Notes under the pieces: generated by a model
The model's input: the letters and a program-made list of their open reading frames with translations, nothing else
What the model was told of the DNA's origin: nothing
Databases searched by the model: none
NCBI RefSeq assembly: GCF_004770995.1
Contig: NZ_RQHW01000047.1
Coordinates: forward strand, 558,001 to 622,000
DNA length: 64,000 bases
Direction of reading: 5' to 3'
From: Leptospira idonii
GTDB lineage: Bacteria; Spirochaetota; Leptospiria; Leptospirales; Leptospiraceae
Position numbers and translations under genes: made by a program
Shown here: piece after piece, positions 1 through 8,263 of the stretch
Layout of the letters: every line of letters begins with the position of its first letter
Numbering within the stretch: the stretch's first letter is position 1

Positions 1-990
1 CTTGAAAATTCTTTTTCCTCTTAATTTAAAAGAACCTACTTGCAACATTACGCTGAGGGCTTCCGCAACGAAGATACCTCCCAAAATCACAAGAAGTATC
101 TCTTTTTTTAGCATAATTGCAGTTAGTCCCAAAGTGGAACCCAAAAACAAGGAACCAGTGTCTCCCATAAATACTTGTGCAGGATGACAGTTGAACCATA
201 AAAATCCCAGTAAGGCTCCGGATAGTCCTGCTAGAAAGACGGAATATTCGTGCGCTCCGGGAAGATAAGGGATGTTCAAATAATTTGCCGCGACAGGAGT
301 TCCTGAAACATAGGCAAGAAGTGCCATGGTCGCAGTGGCAATAACGACCGTTCCGGAAGCAAGTCCGTCCAAACCATCCGTCAAATTGACAGCGTGAGAA
401 CTGCCGATCAGGACGATGATCGCAAAAGGAACAGCTAACACTCCCAATGTGAGAACAGGACCTTTGAAAAAAGGAAGGAATAAGTCGGTGATCTCGAACA
501 AAATCCCTTTGCTTGCGACTGTGTTTGGTCTTCCTGAGATATAATAGAAGATATAAGTGACCGTGACTGCGATGAGGATGGTAACTAAAAATTTGGTTCT
601 TGCTCTCATCCCTCCTTTGATCTTTTTCACGGACTTCATGTAATCGTCGCTAAATCCTAACATACAGAAGGCGATTGCGGAACCAAGAAGTAGAAGTATA
701 TTTGGATTGGTCAGATTTCCCCAAAGCAAGGTGGAGATTGTGAGGGAGACGATCATCATCAGTCCGCCCATCGTAGGAGTTCCCGATTTTGCAGCATGGG
801 ACTCAGGACCGTCGTTTCGCACGGATTCCTTGAATTTCAAGGATTGTAGAAATCCGATCATGGATTTACCATAGAGGAAGGTAAAAAACATCGCAGTCAA
901 ACCCGCCATCATAGCGCGTAAGGTCACGTAGTGAAAGATTCTCAGGAATCCCAAATCATTGCCAAAGGTCTCATAAATCCAATGAAACAT
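1..990 (-). CDS. mraY: MraY, phospho-N-acetylmuramoyl-pentapeptide transferase (partial)
   Basis: Integral membrane enzyme that transfers phospho-MurNAc-pentapeptide to undecaprenyl phosphate, forming lipid I. Reading the minus strand from the ATG at 990 gives 330 codons open to the window edge. Family motifs are visible: SGTPTMGG near the N-terminus, the Asp-rich FSDD loop, [18 protein letters not shown], and FKLRGKRIF at the cut end, just before the expected HHHFE motif. Hydrophobic segments alternate as expected for about ten membrane spans. It lies 12 bp downstream of murE and is the last visible gene of the cluster. The C-terminus is outside the window. Confidence 0.97.
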   Translation of the reverse strand, partial: MFHWIYETFGNDLGFLRIFHYVTLRAMMAGLTAMFFTFLYGKSMIGFLQSLKFKESVRNDGPESHAAKSGTPTMGGLMMIVSLTISTLLWGNLTNPNILLLLGSAIAFCMLGFSDDYMKSVKKIKGGMRARTKFLVTILIAVTVTYIFYYISGRPNTVASKGILFEITDLFLPFFKGPVLTLGVLAVPFAIIVLIGSSHAVNLTDGLDGLASGTVVIATATMALLAYVSGTPVAANYLNIPYLPGAHEYSVFLAGLSGALLGFLWFNCHPAQVFMGDTGSLFLGSTLGLTAIMLKKEILLVILGGIFVAEALSVMLQVGSFKLRGKRIFK

Positions 991-1002
991 AGTTACTATT
1001 CT

Positions 1003-2529
1003 CTATCGGTCCGATTCTATTTTTTGAAAAGCTTTCTCTACTTCTTCATAATCTACGAAATGGGTTTTTTCCTTTCCGATGATTTGATAAGTTTCATGGC
1101 CTTTTCCTGCCACGACCAGAATCCCGTCTTTTTCCAGAAGCTCGATTCCTCTTTGAATCGCCTCTCTTCTGTCCAAAATGGTTTCGTATCTTTTGAATCC
1201 TCTGGAAAACCCCGCTTCTATCTGGTCAATGATAGAACCAGGGTCTTCCGTCCTGGGATTGTCGGAAGTGATGATTACATAGTCGGAATGTTCTTCCGCA
1301 AGTTTGGCCATAAGGGGACGTTTGGTTCTGTCCCTGTCTCCCCCGCATCCGAAAATACAAATCAACTGTTTGGGACGAATCTCCACACAGCTTCTTAGAA
1401 TATTATCCAGTGCATCCGGAGTGTGTGCATAGTCTATGACTGCGATTCTTGTTTTGTCTCCGGAAGGGATTACTTGGAATCTTCCGGGGACTGTAGGAAT
1501 GTTTTCGATGGCTTCCAGGATGGATTCCCAAGGAAATCCCAACTCGAAGGAAATAAAAGCCGCCAAACTGACATTAAATACGTTGAAGTTTCCCAGAAGG
1601 TTCGTTTTTACTCGCCTAACTTCAATAAAGGGAAGATTTTTTTCCTTTTTATGAAGCCTGAACTCGCTTCCTGTTAAGGAAAGTTTGACATGAGTGAAAT
1701 TGAATTCTCCAGCTTTCCCCATAAGATAAACGGGAGAAGAAAGTTTTGCTTCCATGATTTTTTCGACAAGTGCTTCTCCGCCGGGAGAATCGGAAGCAAC
1801 GATTCCGAACTTGTTTTTCAAAGAGGAAGATTCCAAAAGTTGGAAAATTTTGTATTTGCTGGAAAGATAATCTTCCATATCAGGATGAAAGTCCAAATGG
1901 TCTTGTGTTAGGTTTGTAAACGCAGCCCCTTGCAATTCCATTCCTGAGGTTCTGCCCAATTTCAAACCGTGGGAACTCATCTCTATAAATACATACTCCA
2001 CACCTCTTTCTTCCATCTCTTTCAAGATCAAATTCAAAGAAGAAGCATCCGGTGTCGTATAACCGGTGTCACGGATCTCATTTAGAATTCGGATATGAAC
2101 GGTTCCTATAAGTCCGCATTTTTTTCCCAAACGAGTTGCGATATGAAATAGGATAAAAGTGAGAGAAGTTTTTCCGTTGGTTCCTGTAATTCCCACTACC
2201 TTCAAACGTTTGCTGGGACTTCCTGCGAGAATCGATGCGATTTTGCCGTGAATGTCTCCTACATATCCTTCCGACTCCAGAACATTGGGAAATTCTTCGA
2301 TTCCTTTCGTTTTCAATTGAGAAGCAGAGCCGAAAACCGTTTTCACTCCTCGATTCTTTGCTTCTTCCAAAAACGATGTCAGTTTTTCTGTCTGTCCTTC
2401 CGGAAGAACGAAAATATCGTTCGAAGAAAGTTTTCTGGAATCGGCCCAAATGTATTCCACATCCGTAAAGGCGTCTCCTTTTCTTACTTTCAACTCGGGG
2501 ACTTTTTTAATCAGTTCTGCTATTTTCAA
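1003..2529 (-). CDS. murE: MurE, UDP-MurNAc-tripeptide synthetase (meso-DAP type)
   Basis: Cytoplasmic Mur ligase that adds the third residue of the peptidoglycan stem peptide. The 508-residue protein has the Mur ATP-binding loop GITGTNGKTS near residue 115, the central-domain segment TNLTQDHLDFH, and the C-terminal motif DNPRTEDP. The DNPR signature is the known marker for meso-diaminopimelate selectivity, so DAP-type peptidoglycan is inferred. The ATG overlaps the end of the upstream ftsL-like gene by 4 bp, indicating translational coupling, and mraY follows after 12 bp. Confidence 0.97.
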   Translation of the reverse strand: MKIAELIKKVPELKVRKGDAFTDVEYIWADSRKLSSNDIFVLPEGQTEKLTSFLEEAKNRGVKTVFGSASQLKTKGIEEFPNVLESEGYVGDIHGKIASILAGSPSKRLKVVGITGTNGKTSLTFILFHIATRLGKKCGLIGTVHIRILNEIRDTGYTTPDASSLNLILKEMEERGVEYVFIEMSSHGLKLGRTSGMELQGAAFTNLTQDHLDFHPDMEDYLSSKYKIFQLLESSSLKNKFGIVASDSPGGEALVEKIMEAKLSSPVYLMGKAGEFNFTHVKLSLTGSEFRLHKKEKNLPFIEVRRVKTNLLGNFNVFNVSLAAFISFELGFPWESILEAIENIPTVPGRFQVIPSGDKTRIAVIDYAHTPDALDNILRSCVEIRPKQLICIFGCGGDRDRTKRPLMAKLAEEHSDYVIITSDNPRTEDPGSIIDQIEAGFSRGFKRYETILDRREAIQRGIELLEKDGILVVAGKGHETYQIIGKEKTHFVDYEEVEKAFQKIESDR

Positions 2530-2888
2530 TTTGAATCCTTGTTTGGCGGTGTCGGCACGGGAGGCAGCTCAATGGTTACGGTTCGATTTCCCAAACTGAT
2601 AGGAAGGTATTGATATGTTTTGCGATACAATGCTTCTATTCTTTCTGCAGAGGTATAGGAGACAATTCCGATTTTTAACTCGTCGTTTTTACGAACTAGA
2701 TCTTCTTTTTCCGCATTTTTCTGATGGATCATTCTTTTCCATTTTGCGGTTTCGATTCCCTGCCAAACCAAAAAGTAAAAAAGAACATAAAGAGGAAATA
2801 GGAATAGAATCGGTTGCAAAGGAGTGATGAATTCCAAAAAAAACTGAGGCAGATTTTTTGCAGGAATTGAAAAGGAGAACTTCATCAC
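2526..2888 (-). CDS. FtsL-like cell-division protein
   Basis: Small bitopic membrane protein of 120 residues. It has a short cytoplasmic N-terminus, one hydrophobic segment (about residues 22-45, rich in Leu/Phe/Val), then a charged helix likely to form a coiled coil (about 50-90) and a Pro-rich tail. Position between rsmH and murE and this architecture match FtsL, the divisome partner of FtsB/FtsQ. FtsL sequences are poorly conserved, so the call rests on synteny and topology. It is 13 bp from rsmH and overlaps murE by 4 bp. No ftsI follows, which is unusual for this cluster. Confidence 0.7.
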   Translation of the reverse strand: MMKFSFSIPAKNLPQFFLEFITPLQPILFLFPLYVLFYFLVWQGIETAKWKRMIHQKNAEKEDLVRKNDELKIGIVSYTSAERIEALYRKTYQYLPISLGNRTVTIELPPVPTPPNKDSN

Positions 2889-2901
2889 TAGACCTTACTA
2901 T

Positions 2902-3816
2902 TTATATCGGAAGAATTTTAGAAAGTCCTCTCAGCTTCGCGGATCTGGAAGCGCGATTGGAACGAATTTCTTCATCTGTAGGAAGGATCGGCTTTTTCGT
3001 TAATATGCTGAAATCTTCATTTGCCTGCAAATCTCGAAATGCCCACTTCACGATTCTATCTTCCAAAGAATGAAAGGAGATGCATGCAATCACTCCTCCC
3101 GGAAGAAGCAAGGATGCCAAAGAACGAATTCCTTTGTCTGCATGTTCCAATTCTTGGTTTACTTCGATCCTGAGTGCTTGGAAGATTCTTGTAGCGGGAT
3201 GAGCCTCTTTCGGCCAAAACTTACGAGGGATGGAAGCTTCCACTAATTTGGCCAAATCAAGATTGGTTTCGAATTTATTCTTATGACGCACTTGTACGAT
3301 GTTATTTGCGATTTTTAGCGCCCATCTTTCCTCTCCGTAGTCCCAGAAGATTTTTTTGAGCTGGATCACGCTGCTGTAATTCACTACATCCGCTGCCGTT
3401 TTATTTCCGAACTGAGGTTCTAATCTCATATCGAGAGGTTCTTCCTGCTTGAAGGTGAATCCTCTTCCCGAATGCAGAAAATGAAATAAGGAAACTCCCA
3501 GATCTACCAAAACACCATCCAGACCTGGACATCCCGCTTCTTCTAAAATGGATCTATCGATTTCGGAAAAGTTCATCTGGAAAGGGAAAACTCTGGATCT
3601 ATGGGATTCCAGATTCTGGAGAGCTCTTGCCAGCATGACTGAGTCACGGTCTACCAAAATGAGTTTGGCCTGGGGGAATTGTTCCAAAATCAACCGGGAA
3701 TGGCCTCCTTCTCCTGCGGTTCCATCTAAAAACCAGCCGGGGGAAGACGAAGTCGTTTGGGAAAGAAGAGAGAGAACTTCCTGGGGAAGTACGGGAATAT
3801 GAGGAGAAAGGGTCAC
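2902..3816 (-). CDS. rsmH: RsmH (MraW), 16S rRNA m4C1402 N4-methyltransferase
   Basis: SAM-dependent methyltransferase that modifies the ribosomal P-site base C1402. The 304-residue protein begins [11 protein letters not shown], has the SAM-binding loop [10 protein letters not shown] near residue 32, [15 protein letters not shown], and the C-terminal [13 protein letters not shown] block. The start is GTG at 3816. It is the first gene of the minus-strand division/cell-wall cluster. No mraZ is found upstream; the divergent neighbour is a HIT-family gene. Confidence 0.97.
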   Translation of the reverse strand: MTLSPHIPVLPQEVLSLLSQTTSSSPGWFLDGTAGEGGHSRLILEQFPQAKLILVDRDSVMLARALQNLESHRSRVFPFQMNFSEIDRSILEEAGCPGLDGVLVDLGVSLFHFLHSGRGFTFKQEEPLDMRLEPQFGNKTAADVVNYSSVIQLKKIFWDYGEERWALKIANNIVQVRHKNKFETNLDLAKLVEASIPRKFWPKEAHPATRIFQALRIEVNQELEHADKGIRSLASLLLPGGVIACISFHSLEDRIVKWAFRDLQANEDFSILTKKPILPTDEEIRSNRASRSAKLRGLSKILPI

Positions 3817-3889
3817 GTCTGACTTTCTTTTTCGGATTCTTTCAAAATCCTTGCAATCCTTTAATGATCGACCCAGATGGAAAGTATCT

Positions 3890-4402
3890 ATGAGTTCTTA
3901 CGAAGAGCATTCCCACAGAAAGAATCTTTTCAGTGTGGGGAAACTGGGTTATGCCAAGGGAGACAGACCCGCAGTCGATTGCATTCTTTGCGGAGTGAGA
4001 GACAAACTGGAGATCGTTCCGAATCTAACCATCGCATCCACAGATCTTTCCATCGTATCTGTAAATTTATTTCCTTATAATCCCGGCCATATCATCATTT
4101 TCCCCAAAAGGCATATCACCACTTATCTGGAACTTACGGAAGAGGAAGCATCCGATATTCACCGCCTAACACAAAAGACGATGAGAATTTTGGAATCTCA
4201 TTGGAGAGTGCAAGGATTTAATTTAGGCTATAATTTAGGGAAAAACAGCGGAGGATCTATCCCGCATATCCACGAACACATCGTACCTAGATTTCCCAAT
4301 GAGGCGGGGTTTTTGGATGTGTTCGCAAATACCAGAGTCGTTATTTACGAACCTTATAAAATGTTGGAAGATTTGAAAAAACTTTGGAACGAGTTCGAGT
4401 AA
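3890..4402 (+). CDS. HIT-family nucleotide hydrolase/phosphorylase
   Basis: Histidine-triad protein acting on nucleoside phosphoramidates or dinucleotides such as Ap4A. The catalytic triad HIHEHIVPR is near residue 138, preceded by [14 protein letters not shown]. An N-terminal CILC pair could bind zinc, as in some Ap4A-phosphorylase-like HIT proteins, and [11 protein letters not shown] is the usual substrate-loop segment. I chose ATG at 3890 (170 aa) because GGAAAG lies about 6 nt upstream. A TTG at 3851 would add 13 residues. The gene diverges from rsmH. Confidence 0.9.
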   Translation: MSSYEEHSHRKNLFSVGKLGYAKGDRPAVDCILCGVRDKLEIVPNLTIASTDLSIVSVNLFPYNPGHIIIFPKRHITTYLELTEEEASDIHRLTQKTMRILESHWRVQGFNLGYNLGKNSGGSIPHIHEHIVPRFPNEAGFLDVFANTRVVIYEPYKMLEDLKKLWNEFE

Positions 4403-4424
4403 GAACTCGCTTCGGCGCCTTTAT

Positions 4425-5282
4425 TCAGTTTTTCTTCTGATAAACAGTGTGCCCCAAAAACTTGAACCTGTCGGAGATTCCGAACATGGTTTCGGAGTGA
4501 CCTAAAACCAAAAATCCGAAAGGCTTCAATAAATCGTCGAATTGAGCGAATAGAGTTTTTTGCGTAGGTTTGTCGAAGTAAATCACAACATTTCTGCAAA
4601 AAACCAAATCCACTTTCTCTTTGATCGGGAAAGGATGATGGAGTAAATTGATTTGTTTGAACTCGATCAAATTTTTCAAATGAGCTTTTGCTTCATAATA
4701 GATTTGATCGCCTTTGACTTGTTTTGTGAAATGTTTTGCTTTCATTTCCGCACTTACAGGATCCAATCTGTCCGATTTATAAATTCCTGTTTTGGCGGTG
4801 GAAAGAACCTGAGTGTCTATGTCCGATGCATAGATTTTCACATTCCAACCGGGTTTGTTTTGAAAGTATTCGTAAACAGTGATCGCAATGGAATAAGGTT
4901 CTTCACCTGTGGATGCGGCAGAACACCAAATGCGAAGCGTTTTGTTGCCGGAAGATTTTGCTTCCTCTTCCATATGCGGGAAATAATTATTTTTTAAAAA
5001 TTCGAAGTGGTGGTTTTCTCGGAAAAAATCGGTTTTGTTTGTTGTAATGCGATTGATGAGTTCCTGCATCTCTTCGCTGGCAAACTTAGGATCTTTTTTT
5101 AATCGGCTCACATACTCTTCGTAAGAAGGAATGTTCAATGTTCGGAGACGAACATTCAGCCTGGACTGCACCATGATTTTTTTATGAGGCGCTAAAAAAA
5201 TGCCCGCCTGTTTATAGATCAAATCCTTGATGTACTCGAACTCAGGATCGCCAATCGTATTTAAAACTGTTCTAAAGTCCAA
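4425..5282 (-). CDS. cheR: CheR, chemotaxis protein methyltransferase
   Basis: Methylates glutamates on methyl-accepting chemotaxis receptors using SAM. The 285-residue protein has the N-terminal CheR helical domain (about 1-80), the segment [12 protein letters not shown], the SAM loop [13 protein letters not shown] near residue 117, and [13 protein letters not shown]. The start is TTG at 5282, supported by an AGAGG Shine-Dalgarno five bases upstream. It stands alone here, with no other che genes nearby, and faces divergently from mqnA across a 69-bp spacer carrying an imperfect palindrome. Confidence 0.95.
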   Translation of the reverse strand: MDFRTVLNTIGDPEFEYIKDLIYKQAGIFLAPHKKIMVQSRLNVRLRTLNIPSYEEYVSRLKKDPKFASEEMQELINRITTNKTDFFRENHHFEFLKNNYFPHMEEEAKSSGNKTLRIWCSAASTGEEPYSIAITVYEYFQNKPGWNVKIYASDIDTQVLSTAKTGIYKSDRLDPVSAEMKAKHFTKQVKGDQIYYEAKAHLKNLIEFKQINLLHHPFPIKEKVDLVFCRNVVIYFDKPTQKTLFAQFDDLLKPFGFLVLGHSETMFGISDRFKFLGHTVYQKKN

Positions 5283-5318
5283 GTTCGCCTCTCAATCATT
5301 CGACAAGTTGACTAGCCT

Positions 5319-5347
5319 CTGACAAGCTGTTTTTTAGAGCCTGTCAG
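5319..5347. repeat. Imperfect palindrome (copy 1) in the cheR/mqnA intergenic region
   Basis: Arms CTGACA (5319-5324) and TGTCAG (5342-5347) pair. An A/C mismatch follows, then GCT pairs with AGC around a loop containing a T-run. A close relative with the same polarity, A/C mismatch and T-rich apex lies at 35356-35385. The right arm overlaps the AGGA ribosome-binding region of mqnA, whose ATG is at 5352. It may be an operator for the divergent pair or a translation-controlling hairpin. Confidence 0.55.
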
Positions 5348-5351
5348 GATT

Positions 5352-6101
5352 ATGAAAATAGGAATCGTAAAACATCTAAACGCTCGCCCCCTTACCTACT
5401 TTTTCGAAAAGGAACCGGGGTTCGAAGTATTTTCGGAAAATCCAAGTGTCCTTGTGGAAGAACTCAAACAAGGAAAATTGGACTGCGCTTTGATTTCTTC
5501 CATAGAATGTGAAAGAAATTCCAAAACCTTGGATTACTCCCAATCTGTGGGAGTTTGCGCGAAGGATTTGGTTCGTTCCGTTCTTTACTTTCAGAATAAG
5601 ACGGAAAAAACTCCTCCTTTCGAGGTGCGCACGGACAGCGGCTCCAGAGCCAGTGTGGCTCTTTTGCAATGTTTGTTCTATCTGGCACATGGGAGAGTTC
5701 CTAATGTAATCCCCACAAAGGCGGTGGAAATCAGCCAAATGATGGAAGAGACAAAAAAATCCCATCTGCTTTTCGGAGATCATGCGCTTTTGCATACGGC
5801 TCCTCCCGATTACGAAATTTTCGATCTGGCCACATGGTGGAACCAGCTAACCGGGAAATATTTTTGTTTTGCCTTCTGGGCGTTTCCTAAAGGAAAACAA
5901 ATCCAGGATGCTTTCTTTATCGAAGCTTTGAAATTCGGATTGAACCACCTGCCAGAGATCATCCAAAACGAAACCCGCCTTCCCACTGCGATCGTAGACC
6001 GTTATTTAAAGAAAGAACTTCATTATTTTCCGGAGGAAAAGAACTTAGAAGGGTTTCGGGAATACATTCGGATCTGCAGAACGATCGGAATTTTGGATTA
6101 A
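5352..6101 (+). CDS. mqnA: MqnA, chorismate dehydratase
   Basis: First step of the futalosine route to menaquinone: converts chorismate to 3-enolpyruvyl-benzoate. The 249-residue soluble protein has the periplasmic-binding-protein-like fold of the family, with the N-terminal KHLNARPLTY segment, the LDCALISSIE block near residue 45, and SGSRASVALLQ around 98. The second pathway gene found here, mqnC, is at 52.6-53.7 kb, so the pathway is scattered. The start ATG is preceded by AGGA, partly held in the upstream palindrome. Confidence 0.9.
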   Translation: MKIGIVKHLNARPLTYFFEKEPGFEVFSENPSVLVEELKQGKLDCALISSIECERNSKTLDYSQSVGVCAKDLVRSVLYFQNKTEKTPPFEVRTDSGSRASVALLQCLFYLAHGRVPNVIPTKAVEISQMMEETKKSHLLFGDHALLHTAPPDYEIFDLATWWNQLTGKYFCFAFWAFPKGKQIQDAFFIEALKFGLNHLPEIIQNETRLPTAIVDRYLKKELHYFPEEKNLEGFREYIRICRTIGILD

Positions 6102-6119
6102 AAATCGAAAATTAAGAAC

Positions 6120-6764
6120 TTAGAAGAAGCGGATTTTATATTCCCAGGATTTTGTTTCCGGGTTTTCAAGAGTATCTTGCAAAGGGAATGTATACAAAAC
6201 ATTTCCCAAACCGATAAATCCTCTTGTAGAAGTGCATTCCGAATCTTTAGGAAACAAAACCCTGAATTGGATTTTTCCTTCTTTGAGAAGACGGGAAGTT
6301 TCCGTGATGATCTTTTTTTCACCTACACTCGATTCTTGAATGATGGCATCTGTTAGGTTGGGAAATTCTCTTTTGACGGAAATGGATTTCCCTTTCGATT
6401 TGGCAGCGAAATTTCCCAATAAAATTCCTTCCAAATGGGAAGGATCTTCGAAATCGATTTTATAAGTTACCTTTCCCTTTCTTTTGAAAAAAGGATCGAA
6501 AATTTCGGTTTTTTCCAACTCTCGAAAAGTAAAGTCTTTCAATACCAAAATCACATTCGATTTGGATTTGATTTTGTTTTCGATGGTAACTCTATCTGTA
6601 GGGAGGAATTTGATAAGAGATTCCGTGGAATCTTTTTTTAAGGGAACAATGTAAGCCAGTTCTACCGTTCCGGAATTTGCCTTACGAAACAGAATGGTTT
6701 CTTCATACTCAAAACAGCCGATGCAGAATAATAACAGAAAGGGGAATGATAGAAACCTTCTCAC
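6120..6764 (-). CDS. Putative lipoprotein of unknown function
   Basis: A 214-residue protein with a short signal peptide ending in a leptospiral-style lipobox (LFCIGC, Cys near residue 17), so it is probably lipidated and exported. The mature part is rich in Lys and beta-prone segments, with a GIGLGN-like turn near the C-terminus. I do not recognise a family. It lies downstream of amtB on the same strand after about 40 bp and converges with mqnA, with only 18 bp between their ends. Confidence 0.65.
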   Translation of the reverse strand: MRRFLSFPFLLLFCIGCFEYEETILFRKANSGTVELAYIVPLKKDSTESLIKFLPTDRVTIENKIKSKSNVILVLKDFTFRELEKTEIFDPFFKRKGKVTYKIDFEDPSHLEGILLGNFAAKSKGKSISVKREFPNLTDAIIQESSVGEKKIITETSRLLKEGKIQFRVLFPKDSECTSTRGFIGLGNVLYTFPLQDTLENPETKSWEYKIRFF

Positions 6765-6803
6765 AAATTAGGCTTCCCTCGTCGGGAAGCCCTGGTCAAG
6801 GAA

Positions 6804-8252
6804 TTATTTGGAAACGGGGTATGCCTCGTTTCCATGTTCTAAAATATCCAATCCTAAGAGTTCTTCCTCTTCGGAAACTCTCAGTCCTATTGTGTATTTA
6901 ATGGCAAGGAATACCAAAAAGCTGGTTCCGAAGGCCCAAATAAACGCAATTCCTACTCCAATGGATTGCGCAATCAACTGGTTGAATCCACCACCGTAAA
7001 AAAGTCCTGTATCCAGATTGAAAAGACCTACGGAAAGAGTTCCCCAAGCCCCGCAAACCCCATGAACGGAAACCGCTCCGACAGGATCATCAATTTTGAT
7101 TTTATCGAAAAACAAAACCGCCAAAACCACCAAAATACCTGCGACTAACCCGATACAGATGGCTCCCGTAATGCTTACGTTATCGCAAGGAGCAGTGATG
7201 GCAACAAGCCCGGCCAGTCCCCCGTTGAGAGTAAGGCCGATCTCCGGCTTTTTAAATAGAATCCAAGTAAGAACCATAGCACTGATTGCACCCGCACATG
7301 CAGCCATATGAGTGACTACCGCAATAGAAGCGAAGGCTCCTCCTTCGATGGAGGTCGTAGAACCAGGGTTAAATCCGAACCAGCCGAACCAAAGAATGAA
7401 CACACCCAAAGCCGCCATAGACATATTATGACCTAAGATTGGATATACTCTTCCGTCCGATTGGAATTTTCCCAGTCTAGGGCCTACTAAAATAGCACCT
7501 GCAAGTCCCGCCCAAGCACCCACACTGTGTACTACTGTAGAACCTGCAAAATCTAAGAAGTTGGCTCCTTCCACTCCTTCTGATCCGCCTATATTTAAGG
7601 ATTCCAAAAAGCCTGTCGATTTACCCAAAAGCCCTGCCCAAGCAAGAGATCCGAAAAAAGGATAAATCAAAGCTGTGATGGCAAAAGAGAATATTAGGTA
7701 AGCTCCGAATTTGGTTCTTTCCGCCATTGCTCCCGACACGATCGTCGCAGCTGTGGCAGCAAATACGATTTGAAACATAAAAAAAGTATAATTGCCTGGA
7801 TCCATTTTTCCATCCGAATCGTTCAGAAGAGAATCCGCAATCGCTGGCATTCCGATCCCCAAACCGGCAATGAGATGAGGACCGAACATAAAAGAAAAAC
7901 CGATAAGCCAATATGCGATTGCACCCACCGTTAAATCGGAGAAGTTTTTCATCAAAATGTTCACAGCGTTCTTGGCACGAGTGAATCCCGCTTCTACATA
8001 AGCGAAGCCTGCCTGCATAAAAAATACCAAGAAGGCTGCAAGACAGGTCCAAACCCAATTGGTTTCTTGTTTGGTGGTTTCCGCAGCAGCTTGGGTTTGT
8101 GCGACTTTCGCTTCCAAACTATCTATTTTTTCCAGTAAACTTTCCACACTCACTGATTTGGTTTCTTTGGAAGCGGATTCCGCAAAAATTCCCGTAGAAA
8201 CACAAACAGCACCGCATAACAGAAATGTAACGAGTTTATTTCTCATTCTCAT
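6804..8252 (-). CDS. amtB: Ammonium transporter (Amt family)
   Basis: Inner-membrane ammonium channel. The 482-residue protein begins with a signal-like hydrophobic segment, then a short coiled-coil linker (residues about 35-62) before the Amt core. Core motifs include VFFMQAGFAYVEAGF, DFAGSTVVHSVGAWAG (first pore His), and DPVGAVSVHGVCGAWGT (second pore His). The extended N-terminal linker is longer than in E. coli AmtB. SD AGGGA precedes the ATG. The gene follows a PP2C phosphatase gene by 11 bp, so they are probably co-transcribed; no glnK is adjacent. Confidence 0.95.
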   Translation of the reverse strand: MRMRNKLVTFLLCGAVCVSTGIFAESASKETKSVSVESLLEKIDSLEAKVAQTQAAAETTKQETNWVWTCLAAFLVFFMQAGFAYVEAGFTRAKNAVNILMKNFSDLTVGAIAYWLIGFSFMFGPHLIAGLGIGMPAIADSLLNDSDGKMDPGNYTFFMFQIVFAATAATIVSGAMAERTKFGAYLIFSFAITALIYPFFGSLAWAGLLGKSTGFLESLNIGGSEGVEGANFLDFAGSTVVHSVGAWAGLAGAILVGPRLGKFQSDGRVYPILGHNMSMAALGVFILWFGWFGFNPGSTTSIEGGAFASIAVVTHMAACAGAISAMVLTWILFKKPEIGLTLNGGLAGLVAITAPCDNVSITGAICIGLVAGILVVLAVLFFDKIKIDDPVGAVSVHGVCGAWGTLSVGLFNLDTGLFYGGGFNQLIAQSIGVGIAFIWAFGTSFLVFLAIKYTIGLRVSEEEELLGLDILEHGNEAYPVSK

Positions 8253-8263
8253 ATTTTTTTTCC

